Source: Thermodesulfovibrionales bacterium
GTDB taxonomy: Bacteria; Nitrospirota; Thermodesulfovibrionia; Thermodesulfovibrionales; SM23-35
NCBI GenBank assembly: GCA_022865525.1
Contig: JALHSV010000647.1
Span: forward strand, 1-10,142
Reading direction: 5' to 3'
DNA length: 10,142 nucleotides
Below are positions 1 through 5,248 of this stretch, in pieces; the first letter of the stretch is position 1; the number at the start of each line of letters is the position of its first letter. The translations under genes were made by a program, and so were the position numbers. A model generated the notes under the pieces. That model saw nothing but the letters and a program-made list of their open reading frames with translations. It searched no databases and was not told the DNA's origin.

Positions 1-789
1 GAGGCCTACGACATCAAAGCGGTCAACTACAACCGCGACATCGAGGCTTTTCCACTAGTCAAGCGCATCCTGGAAAAGATTACCGAGAACCCTCTGGTCT
101 ACCATTCCCCCACCGACATGGGGGTCAACCGCGCCGGCTTCAGTATCTGCGACGACCAGGTCGTGCGCGCAGCAGCCACCCAGGAGATCATTCGCCGCTA
201 TTTCCGCACCCAATGCGAATACGCCCTGGGCGTGGTTGACAAGGACACGGTGGAGCGCCTGCGCCTGTTCATGGAAGATCTGGGCGTGAACGAAGAAAGC
301 CGCAGCGTGGTCCGCCCGGCGCGCCTGGCTGCCCAGGAAGCGCAAACGACCGGCAAGGGCCACGCCGGCATCTACTGCGGCGCCGCCATCGAACTTGCCG
401 ACGGCACCATTATTACCGGCAAGAACTCGCCCCTGCTGCATGCTTCCTCGAGCCTGATCCTGAACGCCGCCAAGCATTTGGCCGGGATCCCCGACAGCAT
501 GCACCTGATGCCGCCCAGCATCACCGAGTCGCTGGGATACCTGAAAAAGGATATCCTTAAAAGCCGGGAAGTCAGTTTGAATCTGGACGAAACCCTTATC
601 GCCCTGGGCATCAGCGCCAGCGGCAATCCTGCCGCCCAGGCCGCGGTGGAAAAACTGTCCGAACTGCGCACCTGCGAAGTGCACATGACCCACATGCCCA
701 CCCCCGGCGACGAGGCCGGCCTGCGTAAACTGGGAGTCAACCTGACTTCTGACCCGGGGTACTCCACCCACACCCTTTTCACCGGCTAG
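1..789 (+). CDS. DUF1846/UPF0371 family protein, C-terminal part (5' end outside window)
   Basis: The frame is open from base 1 and ends at TAG 787-789, giving about 262 residues of a protein whose start is beyond the left edge. Recognisable family stretches are the 'NYNRDIEAFPLVKRILEKIT' region, 'SPTDMGVNRAGFSICDD' and 'GKNSPLLHASSSLILNAAKH'. These match the DUF1846 (UPF0371) family, whose members are usually about 500 residues, so roughly the C-terminal half is present. The biochemical role is not established; structures of the family suggest a nucleotide- or sugar-binding fold, but I cannot assign a substrate. No signal peptide or membrane segment is seen in the visible part. Composition is GC-rich, unlike the island to the right. 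It converges on the lipoprotein gene across a repeat-filled gap. The ATG at 118 is internal to the protein and is not the start. Confidence 0.85.
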   Translation, partial: EAYDIKAVNYNRDIEAFPLVKRILEKITENPLVYHSPTDMGVNRAGFSICDDQVVRAAATQEIIRRYFRTQCEYALGVVDKDTVERLRLFMEDLGVNEESRSVVRPARLAAQEAQTTGKGHAGIYCGAAIELADGTIITGKNSPLLHASSSLILNAAKHLAGIPDSMHLMPPSITESLGYLKKDILKSREVSLNLDETLIALGISASGNPAAQAAVEKLSELRTCEVHMTHMPTPGDEAGLRKLGVNLTSDPGYSTHTLFTG

Positions 790-807
790 CAAGTCAAAAC
801 CGCCCTA

Positions 808-924
808 AATTCCAAGCACCAAATCCCAAATAAGCACCAATTTCCAATGACTCAATGACCCAAACGAAGAGAAGAACATGCGATTGCCCTTGTTTTGGTC
901 ATTGGAATTTGGAGCTTGGAATTT
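808..924. repeat. Long imperfect inverted repeat between convergent genes
   Basis: The arms AAATTCCAAGCACCAAAT (808-825) and ATTTGGAGCTTGGAATTT (907-924) pair at 17 of 18 positions. Nested inside, TTCCAATGAC (842-851) pairs perfectly with GTCATTGGAA (898-907). The inner and outer pairings are colinear, although they share base 907, so a cruciform or RNA stem with bulges is possible. The position between two converging genes would suit a two-way terminator, but there is no clean U-tract right after a compact stem. Repeats built from the same words occur in intergenic regions of several uncultivated phyla; that comparison is from memory. Confidence 0.65.
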
Positions 925-999
925 GTTAGTTATTTGGAATTTGGAGTTTTTCTTACCCTGCACACTTCGCCCTACACCTTACACCGAGTCTTTCTTCCT

Positions 1000-1027
1000 C
1001 GTCACGCGTTACGCGTCACGCGTCACG
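1000..1027. repeat. Short CGTCACG/ACGCGT repeat cluster
   Basis: The words CGTCACG and ACGCGT recur in an overlapping series: CGTCACGCGTTACGCGTCAC, followed by another GCGTCACG. Part of it is self-complementary. It lies 35 bp downstream of the lipoprotein stop. Function is unknown; it looks like a low-complexity intergenic mosaic and not a defined binding site. Confidence 0.55.
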
Positions 1028-1062
1028 AAAGTTCGGTTCTTTTCTTGCCGTCAGCCGTCTTT

Positions 1063-1701
1063 TTATTCCTTGATCACCTGGGCGTTGCGGATCTCGCCCT
1101 TGACGGTCGAATCCTTGCTGAGATAGACCTTGACCTTGATATCGCTGTCGCGGACCAGGATGCCGCCTTCCACTCGCGAACCTTCGCTGATGCGGATCTC
1201 CAGGCGCGGGTGATCGAAAAAACTGCCGTGCCGGCCTTTGATGACGATGTCGCCGCGGACCACGCTTCCTTCCCGCAGCAGGACATCGCCGTTGACCGTG
1301 CTGACGTCCTCATCCACTTCGCTGTTGCGCAATTCGATGCGGCCGTTGACCGTGCTTAAGCGGCCGTGAATCCTGCTGCCGCTGCCGCAGGCGATCGAGC
1401 CGTTGACCGTCTTGGCATTGCCGTCCACATCGACATTCGCCCCCAGGCGGATGCGGCCGTTGACCGAATTCAGGTCCCCGACCTTTGAGTCGTCACCCAC
1501 TTCGATACGGCCGTTAACGGTGCGGCAATTACCGTCCACGACGCAGCGCGCCCCCACATGGATGCTGCCGTTGACCGAGGTCATGCCGCGGCTGTGCTCG
1601 CCGTCGCGGAGATGGACGCTGCGGTTGACGCTGACGTCGCAGCCGCAAAGAAATATGAAAGAAAACACCAGCAAAAGTAAAGTAGCTTTTTGTTTGTCCA
1701 T
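1063..1701 (-). CDS. Putative lipoprotein with six VNG repeats, predicted beta-helix
   Basis: This is a 212-residue protein. Residues 1-20 form a lipoprotein signal: a short charged start (MDKQK), a hydrophobic core (LLLLVFSFIFL), then L-C-G-C with the lipidated cysteine at 21. Cysteine at -2 of the lipobox is unusual. The mature part repeats the word [T/S]VNG[R/S/D][I/V] with VNG at residues 43, 62, 80, 99, 118 and 136, a period of 18-19 residues. That period and the alternating hydrophobic pattern fit a right-handed beta-helix or bactofilin/DUF4097-like coil; the last 60 residues keep a looser version. The start is ATG at 1699-1701 with AAGGAG at 1706-1711, four bases upstream. It is probably an envelope protein displayed in the periplasm or on the outer surface. 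Function is not known. Composition matches the GC-rich host, and it converges on the DUF1846 gene. Confidence 0.8.
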   Translation of the reverse strand: MDKQKATLLLLVFSFIFLCGCDVSVNRSVHLRDGEHSRGMTSVNGSIHVGARCVVDGNCRTVNGRIEVGDDSKVGDLNSVNGRIRLGANVDVDGNAKTVNGSIACGSGSRIHGRLSTVNGRIELRNSEVDEDVSTVNGDVLLREGSVVRGDIVIKGRHGSFFDHPRLEIRISEGSRVEGGILVRDSDIKVKVYLSKDSTVKGEIRNAQVIKE

Positions 1702-1790
1702 GTTGCTCCTTGCTCAATATCTAATAACGAATGCGCCGCCACAAAGGTTCCGCTGCCTAAAAAAATTCGCGACAATATCTTCCTGTATAG

Positions 1791-1923
1791 ATCCCCCCTT
1801 TTTCCCCCCTTCGGTAAGGGGGGAGGAGAAAAGAGGAAGAATCAGAATTTTAAATTTACTTTCTAATGAAATTGCTTGGTTCTTGACCCCCTTTATCTAA
1901 GGGGGTGGCGCAGCCGGGGGGAT
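1791..1923. repeat. Palindromic C/G-tract repeat with two strong hairpins
   Basis: The outer inverted ends are ATCCCCCC (1791-1798) and GGGGGGAT (1916-1923). Inside are two compact hairpins. The first is TCCCCCCTT-CGGT-AAGGGGGGA (1803-1824), a perfect 9-bp stem with a CGGT tetraloop. The second is ACCCCCTT-TATCT-AAGGGGGT (1886-1906), an 8-bp stem. It is built like a non-autonomous REP or MITE-type repeat. It lies just downstream of the original oxidase stop and upstream of the lipoprotein gene, so it may once have served to end oxidase transcription. No coding frame in it is convincing. Confidence 0.6.
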
Positions 1924-1931
1924 AGTGAACT

Positions 1932-2078
1932 CTAAAAAATCTTGCCGGGGTTGAGCAGGTTGTCGGGATCGAACACCTTTTTGATATCACGGAAAAGCCG
2001 CATTTCCAGCGGACCGAATTGGTAATGCATGAAGGGCTTCTTGCTCAGGCCGATGCCGTGCTCGCCGGAAATAGTGCC
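1932..2078 (-). pseudogene. Displaced 3' fragment of an FAD-linked oxidase (GlcD-type) gene
   Basis: The minus strand encodes GTISGEHGIGLSKKPFMHYQ through to LLNPGKIF and a TAG stop at 1932-1934, the same residues as the gene end at the right edge of the window. Upstream of 2078 (toward higher coordinates) the similarity stops abruptly: the frame continues as ...GGHSCH before GTISGEHG, which is not oxidase sequence. Only about 48 codons remain, with no FAD-binding domain, so it cannot make an enzyme. It is best read as the original gene end, left behind or rebuilt at the left junction of the island. The six differences from the right copy are all synonymous, so the two copies diverged while both were under selection in real genes. 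Confidence 0.8.
1933..2078. repeat. Left flanking direct repeat (candidate attL)
   Basis: These 146 bp are repeated at 9948-10093 with six mismatches (at 2019, 2025, 2064, 2067, 2070 and 2073). Bases 1933-2018 are identical to 9948-10033. Similarity ends at GCC 2076-2078, inside a 10-bp palindrome TGCCATGGCA (2075-2084). Confidence 0.85.
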
Positions 2079-2530
2079 ATGGCATGAGTGGCCCCCATAG
2101 CCCCTGGCCTCTGCGAAAGGTCAATGATAGACCTGATAATTCGATTCTGCTGCAAAACCCCCATTTACTGCCAAAAAACGAACTGTCTGAGGTCCGTTGC
2201 CACATGGCCTATACGCGAGCAGGAAGGGCCCAGGGGCGTCGGTTCATGATCGATTTCGACGGTTTTCCCAAGCGTGTGTTTTTCGCGCAAAAAGACGGGG
2301 TTTTGCAGCAGAATCATAATTCAAGGCCTGACCCTAATGGCCTGCAGAATATTAAAGATGCTTTTTTAACCCTAATTGGGCAGCATTCCTTCGAGCTCAG
2401 CCCCAGGGAAACACACAGATCGAAATCTTGCCCATGCATGGCATATTGCCTGGGCAATTCCCAAAACAGCCTTGATGGAAATGCTAGCGTTGCACCGGGC
2501 ATTGGATATCATTCAATAGTAAAATGCTTT
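2079..2530. other. Gene-free, hairpin-rich left end of the island
   Basis: About 450 bp carry no recognisable protein. The longer open frames on both strands have no family features and no convincing ribosome binding site. Composition is intermediate between host and island cargo. The stretch is rich in inverted repeats: TGCCATGGCA at 2075-2084, AGGTC/GACCT at 2118-2134, a 19-bp pair at 2143-2161/2297-2315, AGGCC/GGCCT at 2324-2343, and TTGCCCA/TGGGCAA at 2428-2457. Possibilities are recombinase arm sites from an attachment region, a decayed insertion sequence, or a structured RNA ahead of the dcd cassette. I cannot choose between these from sequence alone. Confidence 0.5.
2143..2315. repeat. 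19-bp perfect inverted repeat enclosing 135 bp
   Basis: GATTCTGCTGCAAAACCCC (2143-2161) is the exact reverse complement of GGGGTTTTGCAGCAGAATC (2297-2315). Both outer sides carry an AATT-containing word (ATAATTC just left of 2143, ATAATTC just right of 2315). The unit is 173 bp in total. It resembles terminal inverted repeats of a small non-autonomous element or an insertion-sequence remnant. I see no transposase fragment between the arms and no clear target duplication. Confidence 0.65.
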
Positions 2531-2542
2531 TTGTATATACAA
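2531..2542. promoter_or_regulatory. 12-bp palindrome upstream of the dcd cassette, possible operator
   Basis: TTGTATATACAA is perfectly self-complementary and ends 11 bp before the -35 hexamer of the cassette promoter. Its last bases begin a direct repeat, ACAATTTTATTT at 2539-2550 and again at 2557-2568, 18 bp apart. It could bind a dimeric repressor, but the region is AT-rich and such palindromes also occur by chance. Confidence 0.3.
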
Positions 2543-2553
2543 TTTTATTTTAG

Positions 2554-2582
2554 TGGACAATTTTATTTTTATTTTGTATAAT
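2554..2582 (+). promoter_or_regulatory. Sigma70-type promoter of the dcd cassette
   Basis: The -35 TGGACA (2554-2559) and a consensus -10 TATAAT (2577-2582) are separated by exactly 17 bp. Transcription would begin around 2589, leaving a leader of only about 12 bases, with the ribosome binding site almost at the 5' end. Confidence 0.65.
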
Positions 2583-2590
2583 TTTCAAAA

Positions 2591-2596
2591 AGGAGG
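2591..2596 (+). promoter_or_regulatory. Strong Shine-Dalgarno that fixes the start at 2601
   Basis: AGGAGG lies four bases before ATG 2601. It rules out the in-frame GTG at 2553, which is inside the promoter and would sit upstream of the predicted transcript start. Confidence 0.8.
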
Positions 2597-2600
2597 CAAA

Positions 2601-2873
2601 ATGGTTAAGGGTTATAAAAACAAGGGAAATGTTTATATACCTGTTGAAATTGCTGAAGGATTATTTTCAAATGAATATGCAGTCACTATCGAGTTGGCTG
2701 ATGGGACTTATATCAGTCTTTATGCAAATAAAAATCTAGTTAATGATTTTGATGGACAACACTTTCTTAAGGTTGCCTTAGTGAAAGATAAAGAAAAAAG
2801 AGTTTTGTTACCAAGTGAAGCATTCGAAACCTCAACTCGTTGGGCTACTGTTTCAAATTTAAAATTCGCTTAA
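2601..2873 (+). CDS. 90-residue hypothetical protein in an operon with dCTP deaminase
   Basis: The product runs from MVKGYKNKGNVYIPVEIAEG to SNLKFA. I do not recognise its family. It is short, soluble and cysteine-free. It has alternating hydrophobic residues suggesting a small beta-rich domain: 'AVTIELADGTYISLY' and 'FLKVALVKDKEKRVLLP' look like paired strands. No helix-turn-helix, zinc ligands, signal peptide or membrane segment is visible. The start is set by AGGAGG and the promoter just upstream. Thirteen bases separate its stop from the dCTP deaminase start, so the two are almost certainly cotranscribed. It might modulate the deaminase, act as an antitoxin-like partner, or be unrelated; nothing in the sequence decides this. 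Composition is AT-rich like the rest of the island cargo. Confidence 0.75.
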   Translation: MVKGYKNKGNVYIPVEIAEGLFSNEYAVTIELADGTYISLYANKNLVNDFDGQHFLKVALVKDKEKRVLLPSEAFETSTRWATVSNLKFA

Positions 2874-2886
2874 TTTTCTTGAGATT

Positions 2887-3480
2887 ATGATTTTAAGTAA
2901 TGTCGAGATTGTTAAGTGTCTCAAAAATGGCGATTTTTTTATTGAAGATCTTGAACAGATAACAGATCCGGGAAAGGCTCCATTCAACACATCAGCCATT
3001 GATCTAAGATTAGGTAATGAAATAATTATTCCCAAAGCAGAAGAAATGCCCGTTTTGATCGATCTTTCCTCTGGAAAAAGTATTACTAAACTTCTGAGCG
3101 CCAGTTCCGAGAAAATTACTATTTCGAAATCACAACCATTTATTTTAAAGAAGAATCAATTTATTTTAGCCAGTACAAGAGAGAGAGTGAGTTTCCCTAT
3201 TAATACTGGGAAAGGGAAGAAATGCTTTAGCGCCAGAGTGGAGGGGAAAAGTTCAATTGCTCGATGTGGCATTATTATTCATTTGACAGCTCCAACTATA
3301 CATTCAAATTTCTATGGTACTATAACTTTAGAGCTTATAAATCTTAGCAATAACAATTTTGCATTATTTCCCGGCATGTATATATGTCAATTAATAATTG
3401 AAGAAGTAAAAGGTTGCCCTTTGATAGCCCCGAACCAATTTATCGGACAAACAAGTCCAATCGGTGTTATTGAAAAATAG
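2887..3480 (+). CDS. dcd: dCTP deaminase family protein
   Basis: This is a 197-residue protein of the dCTP deaminase/dUTPase fold, close to the usual length (E. coli Dcd is 193). It starts with MILSN, matching the common MILSD start of the family, and has SAIDLRLGN at 36-44. The active-site block EGKSSIARCG (119-128), IHLTAPTIH (131-139) and GTITLEL (144-150) is intact. S122, R126, A135 and E149 keep the spacing of E. coli S111, R115, A124 and E138. The C-terminal GQTSP (187-191) fits the nucleotide-closing tail. The expected reaction is dCTP to dUTP plus ammonia; some relatives go on to dUMP, and I cannot tell which applies here. Related deaminases protect bacteria from phage by draining dCTP. 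This one lacks the extra kinase-like domain of AvcD, so a housekeeping-type or defensive role are both possible. The Shine-Dalgarno is weak (GAG at 2881-2883), suggesting coupling to the upstream gene. Confidence 0.9.
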   Translation: MILSNVEIVKCLKNGDFFIEDLEQITDPGKAPFNTSAIDLRLGNEIIIPKAEEMPVLIDLSSGKSITKLLSASSEKITISKSQPFILKKNQFILASTRERVSFPINTGKGKKCFSARVEGKSSIARCGIIIHLTAPTIHSNFYGTITLELINLSNNNFALFPGMYICQLIIEEVKGCPLIAPNQFIGQTSPIGVIEK

Positions 3481-3571
3481 TAATTTCGGTTTATTGGTTG
3501 GTACATTTTTATAATCTCAAACTATCTACTGTTCCAAACTTAGGAATTATGCTTAATCCCCTCATTCTTTA

Positions 3572-3826
3572 TTAGCCATACTTTACACCCTGATCCCTAT
3601 CCAATAGATCCTCAAGCTTACTACGAAATTTCTTGTCAAAAACCCTATTATCACAAAAATATTCTACAAATTCGGCATAGCTATTCGGACTTAAGAAGTG
3701 GAAGAAGTATTGCTGTTTAATCTTATTCTTTTTCAATTCCTCGTTCAGCATCGCAAAATGCTGTTTTCCCCAGCGATACTTCGCCTTATTTTCGTCAGAA
3801 TCATCTTTAAACAACAGCTTTTTCAA
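3572..3826 (-). CDS. 84-residue protein at the end of the restriction operon
   Basis: The product runs from MKKLLFKDDSDENKAKYRWG to QGVKYG. Its ATG (3824-3826) lies inside the end of hsdS; the frames overlap by 20 bp, so translation is probably coupled. It is charged, with a likely helical centre (RWGKQHFAMLNEELKKN, 18-34) followed by 'YFFHFLSPNSYAEFVEYF' (40-57). That pattern recalls the extreme C-terminus of large helicase/restriction subunits, so the gene may be what is left of a lost hsdR- or res-like gene or a freestanding small subunit. This is a weak impression and not a match I can prove. It is the last gene of the operon and converges on dcd. Confidence 0.6.
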   Translation of the reverse strand: MKKLLFKDDSDENKAKYRWGKQHFAMLNEELKKNKIKQQYFFHFLSPNSYAEFVEYFCDNRVFDKKFRSKLEDLLDRDQGVKYG

Positions 3827-5216
3827 TTATTTCGTTGATTTTTGCTCTTTTTACGTCAATTTTCTGCTTCATTTCTTCTTGTTTATCCAATTCCGCTTTG
3901 ATTTCATCAACGATTTTTTGCTGGTTTTTTAAAGAAATATCAATCATTGGAAATTCTTGTATTTGGCTCGGAAAAATATTCGTGTTATTTCCTAATCCCT
4001 TTTTATTTATTTCAATTAAATACTGAAAATAGTCAGTTCTAAAATAATAATAAGCGAATAAAGAATTGTAGTTTTGTAATCTAATTCTCATCGTAAAATC
4101 GGCAAAAATTCCCTTTAAATCTCCATCATTAATTAATGCCACTTTTCCAATCGTTCCTTCACCTGAACGAGCTATTAAAATATCGTTTATGGTAACTGTT
4201 TTTTTTTGGTTTTTATCTGAATATTCTTTTGAAACTAACCTCGCTTCTTCGCTTTCAAATTTCCAATTTTTGATATTCGCCATCGAGATATAAAAATAAT
4301 CGCCGTTATCGTTGTAATTCGTAGGAGATACACCTTTGCCAAGAACAATTGGCTCGGCAAGATAATTCTTTATTTTTTTACTTGTAATAATTTCCAACTG
4401 CTCGGCTACAAATATTCCAGCTTCTCTATGAAATTTTACACTTTGCCTTACATCTTTATTATTTGCAAAAGCGGATAAATCTAGGTAGTAATTTCTAATT
4501 TTTTTTAATTCTTCAAACTTCTCTAAATCAAACCTAAATTCTCTCGCAAATACTTTATTGATAATTTCTCGCGCCTGAATAAATTGATTTTTCAGTTCTT
4601 TAATTTTCTTTTCAATCGGCTCAATCTGAGCAACAATTTGGTCTTGCTTTAGTTTTGGGATTAAGGGGATTTTAATTTTTCTTAAATGATCGAAGTTAAG
4701 TCCCGGCTGGGCTTTTTTTCTATATGCCAAATCTTTAACCTGTGATTGAAATAAATTATTTGTTGTTAAATAAAACAAAAATTTTTGATTTATATCTTCA
4801 TTTCCTCTTAAAACATAAATATGTTCATTTACCATAACCTCTTTTGTTGGGAAAATATCATAATCTACAAAACATGTTTTCCCAGTTAATGCCCCATCTT
4901 TGCAAATCAGTATATCCAGATTTTTTACTTTGCCTTTGTCAGACTTCTCATAAAATTCATATGACACATAGGGGATTTTTGACAAATCTACCGTACCATC
5001 GGTATTTATTTGCTCGCCCCCTAAACTTATAGCTTCGCCTTCATCTTCTTCACGAATCCCGCCCTTTGGTCTATTCCCCGATTCGTAAGTAGATAAAAAA
5101 TTTGTTATTCTATCGTACTTATACTTTAGTTCCGGCAATACAAAAGGCAACCCAAGCCTAAGGCCTTCGTTTCCCCCCAATTCCTGAAAATCAATTGTAA
5201 ATTGTTTTAACGGCAT
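3807..5216 (-). CDS. hsdS: Type I-like restriction-modification specificity subunit (HsdS)
   Basis: This 469-residue protein has the two-repeat layout of HsdS. The first target-recognition domain is at about 30-185, with the signature DILICKDGALTGKT (101-114). A first helical spacer follows at about 188-245 (QDQIVAQIEPIEKKIKELKN). The second target-recognition domain is at about 275-425, with DILIARSGEGTIGKVAL (345-361), and a second helical spacer at about 428-469 (LKNQQKIVDEIKAELDKQEE). Each domain should read one half of a split DNA target, and the helices set the gap between halves and dock the methyltransferase. It lies 32 bp after the Mrr-like gene; no strong Shine-Dalgarno is visible before ATG 5216. 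Codons for N-Q-K-K-T (about residues 336-340) contain nine adenines in a row (4199-4207 on the plus strand), a possible slippage site. The recognition sequence cannot be predicted from this view. Confidence 0.93.
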   Translation of the reverse strand: MPLKQFTIDFQELGGNEGLRLGLPFVLPELKYKYDRITNFLSTYESGNRPKGGIREEDEGEAISLGGEQINTDGTVDLSKIPYVSYEFYEKSDKGKVKNLDILICKDGALTGKTCFVDYDIFPTKEVMVNEHIYVLRGNEDINQKFLFYLTTNNLFQSQVKDLAYRKKAQPGLNFDHLRKIKIPLIPKLKQDQIVAQIEPIEKKIKELKNQFIQAREIINKVFAREFRFDLEKFEELKKIRNYYLDLSAFANNKDVRQSVKFHREAGIFVAEQLEIITSKKIKNYLAEPIVLGKGVSPTNYNDNGDYFYISMANIKNWKFESEEARLVSKEYSDKNQKKTVTINDILIARSGEGTIGKVALINDGDLKGIFADFTMRIRLQNYNSLFAYYYFRTDYFQYLIEINKKGLGNNTNIFPSQIQEFPMIDISLKNQQKIVDEIKAELDKQEEMKQKIDVKRAKINEIIEKAVV

Positions 5217-5248
5217 GATTTTGGTTTTTTGAGTTAAGATGTTTCATT

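Larger units (their letters stand above)
790..1062. other. Gene-free gap filled with simple and inverted repeats
   Basis: This gap lies between two converging genes. It holds a long imperfect inverted repeat (808-924), repeated 'TTTGGAATTTGGA' words (for example 933-945), and a short cluster of overlapping CGTCACG/ACGCGT words around 1000-1027. Short open frames crossing it have low-complexity composition, show no recognisable protein and overlap the repeats, so I do not call a gene here. Confidence 0.7.

Noticed and set aside
55..792. Long minus-strand frame opposite the DUF1846 gene
   Set aside because: GC-rich genes commonly give open antisense frames. The plus strand has clear family motifs; this one has none and is rich in G, A, V and Q.
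1000..1027. Possible CRISPR or origin-type repeat array
   Set aside because: The units are 7-10 bp, overlapping and without spacers, with no cas genes or DnaA-box pattern nearby.
895..1359. Open frame of 154 codons on the plus strand
   Set aside because: Its first part is translated from simple repeats and its second part is the antisense of the lipoprotein repeat region, whose minus-strand frame has a lipobox and a ribosome binding site.
2079..2530. Homologue of the AvcI RNA antitoxin upstream of the deaminase
   Set aside because: Position and hairpins are suggestive only. I cannot show sequence or structural similarity, so it is kept as a possibility and not annotated.
2084..2581. Open frame of 165 codons on the plus strand
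   Set aside because: It runs through several inverted repeats and the cassette promoter, has no ribosome binding site and no recognisable protein features, and ends within the -10 region of the next gene.
3481..3571. Terminator between dcd and the convergent restriction operon
   Set aside because: I found no stem of useful length followed by a T-run on either strand; only short AT-rich matches.
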